In this document: positions 7,101-14,233 of the stretch, piece after piece
Numbering within the stretch: position 1 is the first letter of the stretch
How the letters are laid out: the number at the start of each line of letters is the position of its first letter
Assembly (NCBI GenBank): GCA_015229095.1
Contig: JADGCE010000007.1
Span: 28,280-42,629 of the forward strand
DNA length: 14,350 nucleotides
Direction of reading: 5' to 3'
Origin: Magnetococcales bacterium
GTDB lineage: Bacteria > Pseudomonadota > Magnetococcia > Magnetococcales > Magnetaquicoccaceae
Program-made: the position numbers and the translations under genes
The notes under the pieces: generated by a model
What the model was told of the DNA's origin: nothing
Seen by the model: the letters and a program-made list of their open reading frames with translations, nothing else
Databases searched by the model: none

Positions 7101-7219
7101 TTGATCATCGTTTGGGCCATGATGGGGGCTTTGCCCCGACCCCACCAGGGGCTTTGCCCCTGGACCCCACCAGGGGGATAATCCCCCTGGACCCCTGATA
7201 GTAAAAACTATTGAAAAAG
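7101..7219 (+). repeat. Dispersed three-hairpin repeat, copy 1 (module B), between infB and ylxP
   Basis: Three hairpins lie in a row. The first is GGGGC/GCCCC (7125-7129 with 7133-7137, TTT loop). The second is CCAGGGGC/GCCCCTGG (7145-7152 with 7156-7163, TTT loop). The third is CCAGGGGG/CCCCCTGG (7170-7177 with 7183-7190, ATAAT loop). A small ATAGT/ACTAT hairpin and an A-rich stretch (to about 7219) follow. The whole block, including the lead-in TTGATC-TCGTT-GGGCCA, matches 14230-14350 almost base for base. No transposase is present. It looks like a REP- or MITE-like non-autonomous element, not a classical terminator, because no T-run follows the hairpins. Confidence 0.85.
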
Positions 7220-7262
7220 AAGGGTGGAGGGGGGCTGGGGGAGGCGGTTCGCCGCCTCCCCC
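7211..7262 (-). repeat. Hairpin/T-run repeat (module A), inverted copy upstream of ylxP
   Basis: GGGGGAGGCGG (7237-7247) and CCGCCTCCCCC (7252-7262) form a perfect 11-bp stem with a TTCG tetraloop. Read on the minus strand, the stem is followed by CAGCCCCCCTCCACCC and then CTTCTTTTTC. This is the same arrangement as the element at 11297-11341 on the plus strand. Here its terminator polarity faces minus-strand transcription. It ends about 10 bases before the purine-rich ribosome binding region of ylxP. Confidence 0.75.
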
Positions 7263-7291
7263 GGGAATGGCCGAGGAGGAGGAGGGGGGCC

Positions 7292-7582
7292 ATGCTGCAT
7301 GTCGCGGTGCTGGAGGTGCGTTTGGATCTGCCCGGCGTGCGCTCCCTGAAGGAGAAGCGTGGCATTGTCAAGAGCCTTCTGGAGCGATTGCGCCACCGTT
7401 TCCAGGTGGCGGTGGCCGAGGTGGCCCATCAGGACCATTGGCAGACGGCGGGTTTGGGGGTTGCCGCCATCGGCAACGATGTGGCGGTGTTGCAGGGCTG
7501 GATGCAAAAAGTGGTACAATTTATCGAAACCGATGGGTCTGGAGTGGTGGTGGTGGATTTTCGGCTGGAGTTCCTTGCATGA
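7292..7582 (+). CDS. ylxP: DUF503 family protein YlxP
   Basis: This is a 96-residue protein, MLHVAVLEVRLDLPGVRSLKEKRGIVKSLLERLRHRFQVAVAEVAHQDHWQ..., with the family hallmark SLKEKR followed by the helix and strand pattern of DUF503. Family length is about 90-100 residues, so it is complete. Its place between infB and rbfA is the same as ylxP in Bacillus. The biochemical role is not established; the context suggests ribosome-related work. The ATG at 7292 is chosen for the strong GGAGGAGGAGGGGGG run just upstream and because the homology begins there. The frame extends upstream, but only through the hairpin repeat. It overlaps rbfA by four bases (ATGA). Its own transcription may be affected by the repeats that separate it from infB. 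Confidence 0.85.
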   Translation: MLHVAVLEVRLDLPGVRSLKEKRGIVKSLLERLRHRFQVAVAEVAHQDHWQTAGLGVAAIGNDVAVLQGWMQKVVQFIETDGSGVVVVDFRLEFLA

Positions 7583-8091
7583 AACATATGTCGGCCTCTC
7601 GCACCGGTTCTGGTGGCCGTATTCGCACCGAACGGGTGCGGGCCAGTATTCGCCAGGAGATTGCCGATATGCTGTTGCGGCAGGAGATCCATGACCCGCG
7701 TCTGGTCGGATTTATCAGCATTACCGATGTGCGCTTGAGCACCGATCTGCAGTATGCCACCGTCTATTTTTCCGTTGTGGACAAGCCGGGTGCGGCTCTG
7801 GAGGGGGGGAATGCCGAGCCGGAATCCGGCAGCCCTCTGCAACCTTCCGCCGCCGAACGGGAGCGGTTGCAAGTATGCCAGCAGGCCCTGACCCATGCGG
7901 CGGGATTTATCCGCGGTCAGTTGGGTCGGCGCATTCAGCTGCGCCAGACACCGCACTTGCGTTTTTTGCCGGATCACTCCCTGGATTATGGCCTGCGCAT
8001 GAATCAACTGCTGGGCTCTTTGCAGATTCCTCCGGCTGATGAGGCGGAGAGCCTCCCGGCGCCGCCTCCTGCCGCGACCGGGGAGCGGTGA
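7579..8091 (+). CDS. rbfA: 30S ribosome-binding factor RbfA
   Basis: RbfA is a late 30S assembly factor with a type II KH fold that acts on the 16S rRNA 5' helix region. The 170-residue product has the family features: RTERVRASIRQEIADMLLRQEIHDPRL at the N-terminus, VGFISITDVRLSTDLQYATVYFSV, and HAAGFIRGQLGRRIQLRQTPHLRFLPDHSLDYGLRM with the kinked helix. Typical RbfA is about 115-135 residues. The extra length comes from a Gly/Pro/Glu-rich insertion at about residues 68-92, just before the central helix, and a Pro/Ala-rich tail after 150. The start codon shares ATGA with the end of ylxP, indicating translational coupling, and GGAG lies at 7567-7570. It ends three bases before truB. Confidence 0.93.
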   Translation: MKHMSASRTGSGGRIRTERVRASIRQEIADMLLRQEIHDPRLVGFISITDVRLSTDLQYATVYFSVVDKPGAALEGGNAEPESGSPLQPSAAERERLQVCQQALTHAAGFIRGQLGRRIQLRQTPHLRFLPDHSLDYGLRMNQLLGSLQIPPADEAESLPAPPPAATGER

Positions 8092-8094
8092 TCC

Positions 8095-8871
8095 ATGAGT
8101 CGAGGCGTGCGCAAAGGTCGGGATCTCAATGGTTGGCTGGTCATGTACAAGCCGGCGGGCATCACCTCGGCCCGGGCGGTGGCCATGGTCAAGCGCATCA
8201 CCCAGGCGGCGAAGGTGGGCCATGGTGGCACCCTGGATCCCTTTTCGGAGGGGCTGCTGCCCATGGCTCTGGGTCGGGCCACCAAAAAGCTCACTCAGGT
8301 ATTGGGCGGGGACAAGTCGTATCGCTGCTGGATACGCTTCGGGGCAGAGACGGACAGCGGCGATCCCACCGGGCAGGTGACGGCGGAGGGCGGGCCAATA
8401 CCGGAGCTGCAGGCCCTGGAGGCGGCCTTGCTGCACTTTGTCGGCACCCAGCAACAGGTTCCTCCCGCCCATTCGGCGATTCATGTCAACGGAGTGCGCG
8501 CATACACCCTGGCCCGGCAGGGGGAGAGCGTCGAATTGCCAGCCCGCACGGTGGTGATTCACGCCCTGCGCCTGGAGTCATACAGCGACGGCGTCGCCGA
8601 AGTCAGCGTACACTGTGGCAAGGGCACCTACATGCGTGCCCTGGCACGGGATTTGGGGCGTCATCTGGGCTCTCTGGCCCATCTGCAACGCCTGATGCGG
8701 ACGGCAACCCTGGGGTTTACCCTGGAGGAGGGGATCACCCTGGAACAACTCTCCCAGGCCGTTGCGGAGGGTCGTTTGGATATGTTTTTGCTGCCTGTGG
8801 ATCGGATGCTGGACGACATCCCGGCCTTGCGACCCCAGGCAGATTGTGTTGGTTCACCCTGTTCACCATAA
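8095..8871 (+). CDS. truB: tRNA pseudouridine(55) synthase TruB, short form
   Basis: TruB makes pseudouridine 55 in the T-loop of elongator tRNAs and also acts as a tRNA chaperone. The 258-residue product keeps the active-site residues at the same numbers as in E. coli: Asp48 in GGTLDPF, Tyr76 in KSYRCW, Arg181 in KGTYMRALARDLG and Leu200. The catalytic core is therefore intact. Most TruB proteins have about 300-320 residues, with a C-terminal PUA or TruB-C domain. Here the protein stops soon after LLPVDRMLDDIPAL with a tail, RPQADCVGSPCSP, that does not look like that domain. The next gene begins 12 bases later, so there is no room for a frameshifted remainder. The loss appears real unless there is a sequencing error near 8845-8871. 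rpsO follows directly. Confidence 0.93.
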   Translation: MSRGVRKGRDLNGWLVMYKPAGITSARAVAMVKRITQAAKVGHGGTLDPFSEGLLPMALGRATKKLTQVLGGDKSYRCWIRFGAETDSGDPTGQVTAEGGPIPELQALEAALLHFVGTQQQVPPAHSAIHVNGVRAYTLARQGESVELPARTVVIHALRLESYSDGVAEVSVHCGKGTYMRALARDLGRHLGSLAHLQRLMRTATLGFTLEEGITLEQLSQAVAEGRLDMFLLPVDRMLDDIPALRPQADCVGSPCSP

Positions 8872-8883
8872 AAGGAGAGTCTG

Positions 8884-9153
8884 ATGTCGATTTCGTCGGT
8901 ACGCAAGCAGGAACTGATCAAAGAATATGCGCTTTCAGAAGGGGATACGGGTTCCCCGGAGGTCCAGGTGGCCTTGCTGACCGAGCGCATCAACAATCTG
9001 ACCGAACATTTTCGGCATCACATCAAAGACCACCATTCCCGCCGTGGTCTCCTGAAGATGGTAGGGTTGCGGCGTCGTCTGCTGACCTATGTCAAGGGTC
9101 AGGAGCAGGAGCGTTATCAACGGCTGATCAAGCGGCTCAATTTGCGCAAATAA
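8884..9153 (+). CDS. rpsO: 30S ribosomal protein S15
   Basis: S15 is a primary 16S rRNA binding protein of the 30S platform and helps form bridge B4. The 89-residue length is standard. The sequence shows the family signature: KQELIKEYALSEGDTGSPEVQVALLTERINNLTEHFRHHIKDHHSRRGLLKMVGLRRRLLTYVKGQEQERYQRLIKRLNLRK. The start is clear, with AAAGGAGA ending 4 bases before the ATG. It is followed by pnp after a 51-base spacer, the same gene pair as in most proteobacteria, where S15 and PNPase are each known to regulate their own mRNA. Confidence 0.97.
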   Translation: MSISSVRKQELIKEYALSEGDTGSPEVQVALLTERINNLTEHFRHHIKDHHSRRGLLKMVGLRRRLLTYVKGQEQERYQRLIKRLNLRK

Positions 9154-9160
9154 AAGAGGG

Positions 9161-9180
9161 GGGGCACATGGGTGCATCCC
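9161..9180 (+). promoter_or_regulatory. Hairpin in the rpsO-pnp spacer (pnp leader)
   Basis: GGG (9161-9163) with CCC (9178-9180) and GCAC (9164-9167) with GTGC (9172-9175) form a bulged hairpin with an ATGG loop. No T-run follows. In E. coli the pnp leader has a hairpin cut by RNase III that starts PNPase autoregulation. This one is shorter, and a similar role is only a guess. Confidence 0.3.
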
Positions 9181-9204
9181 AATTATCACTGGTAAAGAGG
9201 TAAC

Positions 9205-11280
9205 ATGTTCGATATTCACAAGAAGAGTATGCAGTATGGCCCCGCCTTGTTGACTCTGGAAACCGGGCGCATCGCCCGGCAGGCGGATGGGGCGGTATTG
9301 GTGACATACGGGGAGACCATGGTGTTGGTGGCGGCGACAGCGGATAAAACCCCTCGTCCGGGCGCCGACTTTTTTCCGTTGGGTGTCCACTATCAGGAAA
9401 AAACCTGGGCGGCGGGTCGCATTCCCGGCGGTTTTATCAAACGGGAGACGCGCCCCTCCGAGAAGGAGATCCTGACCTCGCGTCTGATCGATCGGCCTCT
9501 GCGGCCTCTGTTCCCGAAGGGGTATACCCTGGATACCCAGGTGGTTGCCACGGTGATCTCCTACGACGGGGTCCATAATGCCGACATTCCCGCGATGATC
9601 GGGGCCTCGGCTGCCCTGGCGATCTCCGGGTTGCCCTTTGACGGGCCGGTTGCCGGGGCGCGGGTGGGCTACATCGAGGGGCAGTTTGTTCTCAACCCCA
9701 CCCTGGAGCAGATGAAAGAGAGCCGCCTGGATCTGGTGGTGGCGGGTACGGATCAGGCGGTGACCATGGTGGAGTCCCAGGTGGACTTTCTCAGTGAAGA
9801 GGAGATGCTCGATGCCGTGATGTTTGGTTTCGAGGCTTTCCAGCCCGTGGTGGCTTTGATCCGTGAACTGGCAGCCGAGTGTGGCAAGCCCCGCATGACG
9901 GTTGTGGCCCCACCGGTCAACGCCGAATTGTTGGCCCGGTTGCGCCAGGACTATCTGGAGGAGATTCGCAATGCCTACCAGGTGGTGGAAAAATTGCCGC
10001 GCCAGACGGTGGTGGGAGAGTGCCGGAAACGGGCGGTTGCCGCCCTGGCCGGGGGTGACGCCTCTCTGGCGACCGAAGTGGGCGCCCTGTTTGCCGATCT
10101 GGAGTCGGAGGTGATCCGGGAGCGGATTCTCTCCACCGGTGCCCGCATCGACGGGCGCCGTTTGACCGATATTCGCACGATTGTCGGCGAGGTGGGCTTT
10201 TTGCCCAGGGTGCATGGTTCCGCGCTCTTCACCCGGGGGGAGACCCAGGCCATTGCGGCGGTTACCCTGGGCACCGGACGGGATGAGCAGATTGTCGAGA
10301 GTCTGGATGGGGAGAGTCGGGATAATTTTTATCTGAACTATACCTTTCCGCCCTACAGCGTCGGTGAGACGGGCCGTCTGGGTGCCCCCGGTCGGCGGGA
10401 GATCGGCCATGGCAAACTGGCTTCCCGTGCCCTGGCGGCCATCCTGCCCAGCAAGGAGAGTTTTCCCTACACCCTGCGGGTCATCTCCGAGATTACCGAA
10501 TCCAACGGCTCCTCCTCCATGGCCACCGTGTGCGGTGCGGTATTGGCGATGATGGATGCAGGCGTGCCCCTCAAGGCGGCGGTGGCCGGTATTGCCATGG
10601 GATTGGTCAAGGAGGGCGAGCGTTTTGCGATTCTCTCGGATATTCTGGGAGATGAAGATCACTTCGGCGATATGGATTTCAAGGTGGCGGGCAACGCCCA
10701 GGGCATCACCGCGTTGCAGATGGATATCAAGATTGCCGGCATCAACCGGGAGATCATGGCCGTGGCCCTGAAACAGGCCAGAGAGGGTCGCATCCATATT
10801 CTGGGCAAGATGCAGGCGGTGTTGGCAACCCATCGTGAAGAGCTGTCTGCTTATGCGCCGCGTATTTTCACCATGAAGATCCATCCCGACAAGATCCGCG
10901 AGGTGATCGGTTCCGGGGGCAAGGTGATTCGGAGCATTACCGAGGAGACCGGTTGCCAGATCGATATCAGCGATGATGGCAGCATCGCCATTGCCGCCAT
11001 TGATGCACAGAGTGCCCATGCGGCGGAGACCATCATCCGGCGGATCGTCGAAGAGGTGGAACCGGGGCAGATTTATGAGGGAAAAGTGGTGCGGGTGACC
11101 GATTTTGGCGCCTTTGTCAACATTTTGCCCAACAAGGATGGCTTGGTGCATATTTCCCAGCTCTCTGGCCAACGGGTGGCCAAGGTGACCGATGTGGTCA
11201 AAGAGGGGGATGTGGTCAAGGTGAAGGTGTTGGATGTGGATCGGCAGGGGCGGATCAAGCTGACCATGAAGGATGTTTAG
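9205..11280 (+). CDS. pnp: Polyribonucleotide nucleotidyltransferase (PNPase)
   Basis: PNPase degrades RNA 3' to 5' by phosphorolysis and can add heteropolymeric tails; it is a core of the degradosome. The 691 residues cover all family domains: the first RNase PH core (about 10-145), the helical domain, and the second, catalytic RNase PH core (about 310-540). That core contains SNGSSSMA and DEDHFGDMDFK, whose Asp485, Asp491 and Lys493 match E. coli 486, 492 and 494. A KH domain (IREVIGSGGKVIRSITEETG, GSGG at about 569) and an S1 domain (about 620-688, YEGKVVRVTDFGAFVNILPNKDGLVHISQL) follow. The protein stops right after S1, without the long tail seen in some homologs. AAAGAGG (9194-9200) serves the ATG at 9205. 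It is the last gene of the RNA-metabolism cluster; a hairpin/T-run element follows. Confidence 0.98.
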   Translation: MFDIHKKSMQYGPALLTLETGRIARQADGAVLVTYGETMVLVAATADKTPRPGADFFPLGVHYQEKTWAAGRIPGGFIKRETRPSEKEILTSRLIDRPLRPLFPKGYTLDTQVVATVISYDGVHNADIPAMIGASAALAISGLPFDGPVAGARVGYIEGQFVLNPTLEQMKESRLDLVVAGTDQAVTMVESQVDFLSEEEMLDAVMFGFEAFQPVVALIRELAAECGKPRMTVVAPPVNAELLARLRQDYLEEIRNAYQVVEKLPRQTVVGECRKRAVAALAGGDASLATEVGALFADLESEVIRERILSTGARIDGRRLTDIRTIVGEVGFLPRVHGSALFTRGETQAIAAVTLGTGRDEQIVESLDGESRDNFYLNYTFPPYSVGETGRLGAPGRREIGHGKLASRALAAILPSKESFPYTLRVISEITESNGSSSMATVCGAVLAMMDAGVPLKAAVAGIAMGLVKEGERFAILSDILGDEDHFGDMDFKVAGNAQGITALQMDIKIAGINREIMAVALKQAREGRIHILGKMQAVLATHREELSAYAPRIFTMKIHPDKIREVIGSGGKVIRSITEETGCQIDISDDGSIAIAAIDAQSAHAAETIIRRIVEEVEPGQIYEGKVVRVTDFGAFVNILPNKDGLVHISQLSGQRVAKVTDVVKEGDVVKVKVLDVDRQGRIKLTMKDV

Positions 11281-11296
11281 GCAGTAAGAGGCTCTC

Positions 11297-11341
11297 TTGG
11301 GGGGCGGTGAACCGCCCCCCAGACCCCCCACTCTTTTTTTT
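11297..11341 (+). terminator. Hairpin/T-run element after pnp (module A, plus orientation)
   Basis: GGGGGGCGG (11299-11307) pairs with CCGCCCCCC (11312-11320) across TGAA, extended by T11298-A11321. The T-run (11334-11341) does not follow the stem directly. It comes after a 13-base C-rich spacer, so this is not a textbook terminator. The same layout occurs inverted at 7211-7262, which marks it as a repeat family member. The position between pnp and the pse genes makes a terminator role likely. Confidence 0.6.
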
Positions 11342-11375
11342 AATCATTGAAGATCATCACCCACAGTGAGTACGC

Positions 11376-11380
11376 AAGGA
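11376..11380 (+). promoter_or_regulatory. Ribosome binding site of pseB
   Basis: AAGGA is 8 bases before the ATG at 11389. It supports this start over the TTG at 11347, which would add 14 residues not expected in the family. Confidence 0.7.
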
Positions 11381-11388
11381 TACCGATC

Positions 11389-12390
11389 ATGCTTAATGGC
11401 AAATCGATACTGATTACCGGAGGGACAGGCTCTTTTGGTCGACAGTATGTGCGCACCATCCTGGCGCGTTTCAAACCCCGGCGCATTGTGGTCTACTCCC
11501 GGGACGAGATGAAACAGTTTGAAATGGCGCAGGAGATCAACACACCGGAGATGCGCTATTTTATCGGGGATGTGCGGGATCGGGACCGCCTGAACCGGGC
11601 GATGCGCGGCATCGACTATGTGATCCATGCCGCCGCCCTCAAACAGGTGCCCGCCGCCGAATACAATCCCATGGAGTGTGTCAAAACCAACATCCATGGC
11701 GCGGAAAATGTCATCCACGCCGCCATAGAGAATGAGGTGGAAAAGGTGATCGCCCTCTCCACCGACAAGGCCGCCAGTCCCATCAACCTCTATGGGGCCA
11801 CCAAACTGGTCTCCGACAAGCTGTTTGTGGCCGCCAACAACCTGGCCGGCGGCCATCGTACCCTCTTCAGTGCGGTCCGCTACGGCAATGTGGTGGGTTC
11901 CCGTGGTTCGGTGGTGCCCTTTTTCCGGAAGCTGATCGCCGATGGAGCCACCTCCCTGCCCATCACCGATCCCCGCATGACCCGCTTCTGGATCACTTTG
12001 CAGGAGGGGGTGGATTTTGTGCTGAAAAATTTTGAGCGCATGCAGGGGGGAGAAATTTTTGTGCCGAAAATTCCCTCGGTGCGCATTGTCGAGTTGGCCC
12101 AGGCCATGGCTCCGGATCTGCCCCATCAAATGGTGGGCATCCGTCCCGGGGAAAAACTCCATGAGGTGATGTGTCCCGCCGACGACTCCCATCTGACCCT
12201 GGAGTTTGCCAGCCATTTTGTGATTCGGCCATCCATCGTGTTTCAGCACGGCATGATGGATTACAGCGTCAACAGGATCGGCGAAAGCGGCCAGCCCGTC
12301 CCGGAAGGCTTTGACTATAACTCCGGCACCAACGCCCGCTTTCTCAGCATCGCGGAGTTGCAGGAATACAATCGGTTGGCGGGTGTATGA
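11389..12390 (+). CDS. pseB: UDP-N-acetylglucosamine 4,6-dehydratase (inverting), PseB
   Basis: PseB catalyses the first step of CMP-pseudaminic acid synthesis: UDP-GlcNAc loses water and is epimerised at C5, giving the 4-keto-6-deoxy L-arabino sugar nucleotide. From the ATG at 11389 the protein is 333 residues, the usual length. It is an extended short-chain dehydrogenase with the NADP-binding GGTGSFG at 11-17, YSRDEMKQFEM, and the catalytic set Asp126-Lys127 (STDKA) and Tyr135-x3-Lys139 (YGATK). These match Asp132, Lys133, Tyr141 and Lys145 of the H. pylori enzyme. Membrane-anchored dehydratases such as PglF are much longer and excluded. The last four bases overlap pseC. A role in flagellin glycosylation is inferred from the pathway. 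Confidence 0.95.
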   Translation: MLNGKSILITGGTGSFGRQYVRTILARFKPRRIVVYSRDEMKQFEMAQEINTPEMRYFIGDVRDRDRLNRAMRGIDYVIHAAALKQVPAAEYNPMECVKTNIHGAENVIHAAIENEVEKVIALSTDKAASPINLYGATKLVSDKLFVAANNLAGGHRTLFSAVRYGNVVGSRGSVVPFFRKLIADGATSLPITDPRMTRFWITLQEGVDFVLKNFERMQGGEIFVPKIPSVRIVELAQAMAPDLPHQMVGIRPGEKLHEVMCPADDSHLTLEFASHFVIRPSIVFQHGMMDYSVNRIGESGQPVPEGFDYNSGTNARFLSIAELQEYNRLAGV

Positions 12391-13544
12391 TTCCCTACGG
12401 CAGGCAGGAGATCAGCCCGGGGGATATCGAGGCCGTTGTCGCCACTCTGGGCTCGGACTGGTTGACCCAGGGGCCGGCTGTACCCCGTTTTGAAGCAATG
12501 GTGGCCGGTTTTTGCGGGGCGCGTCACGGGGTGGCCGTCAACAGTGCCACCTCCGCCCTGCACCTGGCTTGCCTGGCCCTGGGGTTGGGGCCGGGTGATC
12601 GTCTCTGGACCTCTCCCAACACCTTCGTGGCATCGGCCAACTGTGCCCTGTATTGTGGGGCAACCGTGGATTTTGTCGATATCGATCCCCGTACCTACAA
12701 CATGAGCACAGAGGCTTTGCAGCGCAAATTGCAGCAGGCCGAGGGGCTGGGTTGCCTGCCCAAGATTGTCGTGCCGGTGCATTTTGCCGGGCAATCCTGC
12801 GACATGCAGGCCATCCATGCCCTGGCGCAACGCTATGGGTTTCGCATCATCGAGGATGCTTCCCATGCCATCGGCGGCGCCTATCAGGGCCAACCGATCG
12901 GCGATGGCCGTTTTGCCGACCTGACGGTGTTCAGCTTTCATCCGGTCAAAATTGTGACAACCGCTGAAGGGGGGATGGTGTTGACCCATCAGACCCCCCT
13001 GTATGAACGGATGGCCCGTCTGCGCAGCCATGGCATCACCCGCGACCCGGAGAGCATGGCGGGGGAGAGCGAAGGGCCCTGGTATTATGAGCAGATCGAG
13101 CTGGGCTACAACTATCGTCTGACCGATATTCAGGCCGCCCTGGGTGCCAGTCAAATGGGGCAATTGCAAAACTTTGTGGCCAAACGTCGGCAGCTGGCGG
13201 CCCGCTATGGAGAGTCCCTGGCCGATTTGCCCCTGACACTGCCCTGGCAGCACCCCGACAGCGACTCCGCCTGGCATCTCTATGTGGTCTGCCTGCGCCT
13301 GGAGCAGATCCGGTCGAGCCGTTTGCAGGTCTTCAACGCCCTGCGCGCCGCCGGGATTGGGGTGAATGTCCATTATATTCCTGTACACACCCAGCCTTAT
13401 TATCGGAAACTCGGCTTTAAGGTCGGTGATTTTCCTGAGTCTGAACGTTATTATGCCGGCGCCCTCTCCTTGCCCCTCTTTCCCACCCTGACGGACGCCC
13501 AGCAGGAGTATGTCGTCGACACCCTGCGGCACCTCTTGACATGA
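12387..13544 (+). CDS. pseC: UDP-4-amino-4,6-dideoxy-N-acetyl-beta-L-altrosamine transaminase, PseC
   Basis: PseC transfers an amino group from glutamate to C4 of the PseB product, using pyridoxal phosphate. The 385 residues show the DegT/DnrJ/EryC1 aminotransferase fold. It has an N-terminal IPYGRQEIS and GSDWLTQGP typical of PseC, the NSATSALHLA phosphate-binding stretch (52-61), EDASHAIG with Asp157 for the cofactor ring, and the Schiff-base Lys188 in FSFHPVKIVTTAEGG. Length is normal for the family. It starts inside the pseB stop codon (ATGA) and its own stop overlaps the pseF start in the same way, so the three are translationally coupled. Order and neighbours identify it as PseC and distinguish it from other sugar aminotransferases. 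Confidence 0.94.
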   Translation: MIPYGRQEISPGDIEAVVATLGSDWLTQGPAVPRFEAMVAGFCGARHGVAVNSATSALHLACLALGLGPGDRLWTSPNTFVASANCALYCGATVDFVDIDPRTYNMSTEALQRKLQQAEGLGCLPKIVVPVHFAGQSCDMQAIHALAQRYGFRIIEDASHAIGGAYQGQPIGDGRFADLTVFSFHPVKIVTTAEGGMVLTHQTPLYERMARLRSHGITRDPESMAGESEGPWYYEQIELGYNYRLTDIQAALGASQMGQLQNFVAKRRQLAARYGESLADLPLTLPWQHPDSDSAWHLYVVCLRLEQIRSSRLQVFNALRAAGIGVNVHYIPVHTQPYYRKLGFKVGDFPESERYYAGALSLPLFPTLTDAQQEYVVDTLRHLLT

Positions 13545-14233
13545 ATGTCGCCATCATACCGGCCAGAGGCGGCAGCAAGCGGATTCCGCGCAAAAACATC
13601 CGCCTCTTTTTTGGCAAACCCATGCTTGCCTATGCCATTGAAGTGGCCCTGGCCACCGCCCTGTTTGATCGGGTGATCGTCTCCACCGATGACGACGAGA
13701 TTGCCGCCGTTGCCGCGCAGTGGGGGGCGGAGGTGCCCTTTCGGCGTCCGGCAGAGCTGGCCAACGATTTTGCCGGGACAACGGAGGTGATCCGGCATGC
13801 CATCGAATGGCTGCAGGCCGCCGGCAGCCCTGTGGCCTGTGCCTGCTGTATTTATGCCACCGTGCCTTTTTTGCAGGCGGAGGCCTTGCGGGAGGGGTAT
13901 CAACTGTTGCAGACAAGCGGGGCTCTGTACGCCTTTTCCGTCACCCATTTTGCCTCGCCTGTGCAGCGGGCTTTGCGGGTCACCCCTGGCGGTCGACTGG
14001 AGCCTTTATACCCGGAATATCGCACCACCCGCACCCAGGATCTGGAACCGGCCTGTCATGATGCGGGGCAATTTTATTGGGGGCGGGCCGAGGCCTTTCT
14101 GAACGGTGTTGCCATTCACTCTCCTGACGCGGTGCCGCTCTTTCTTCCCAGAGAGCGGGTGCAGGATATCGATACCTGGGAGGATTGGCAGCAGGCGGAG
14201 CGGATCTATGCCGCTTGGCATGGGCGGCCTTGA
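13541..14233 (+). CDS. pseF: CMP-pseudaminic acid cytidylyltransferase PseF
   Basis: PseF couples CTP to pseudaminic acid, the last step before transfer to flagellin or a surface glycan. The 230-residue product is a NeuA/KdsB-type cytidylyltransferase: MNVAIIPARGGSKRIPRKN (the CTP-binding signature at residues 7-19), IVSTDDDEIAAVA, a metal- and sugar-binding middle part, and RVQDIDTWEDWQQAE near the end. NeuA enzymes for sialic or legionaminic acid share this signature; assignment to PseF rests on the adjacent pseB and pseC. It begins within the pseC stop codon. The TGA stop (14231-14233) falls in the first bases of the hairpin repeat, so the repeat appears to set the C-terminus. PseH, PseG and PseI are not in view. 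Confidence 0.9.
   Translation: MNVAIIPARGGSKRIPRKNIRLFFGKPMLAYAIEVALATALFDRVIVSTDDDEIAAVAAQWGAEVPFRRPAELANDFAGTTEVIRHAIEWLQAAGSPVACACCIYATVPFLQAEALREGYQLLQTSGALYAFSVTHFASPVQRALRVTPGGRLEPLYPEYRTTRTQDLEPACHDAGQFYWGRAEAFLNGVAIHSPDAVPLFLPRERVQDIDTWEDWQQAERIYAAWHGRP

Noticed and set aside
2714..7120. Minus-strand open frame of 1468 codons, and another of 798 codons at 8935-11331
   Set aside because: They lie exactly opposite nusA/infB and pnp, which are certain genes. The translations are His/Gly/Leu/Arg-rich without domains. Such frames arise in GC-rich genes because of codon composition.
7211..7291. Upstream extension of ylxP from the ATG at 7211
   Set aside because: It would translate the TTCG hairpin into a Gly/Arg/Pro-rich leader absent from DUF503 proteins; the ATG at 7292 has a strong ribosome binding site.
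7105..7371. Minus-strand 88-codon frame and the shared PSHQGLCPWTPPGG-like tails in frames at 7121-7181 and 14106-14309
   Set aside because: These translations come from the hairpin repeat itself and explain why the two unrelated frames end alike; they are not genes.
8088..9203. Plus-strand 371-codon frame across truB and rpsO
   Set aside because: It is a different frame over two well-identified genes, and its translation is Gly/Ser/Arg-rich with no family features.
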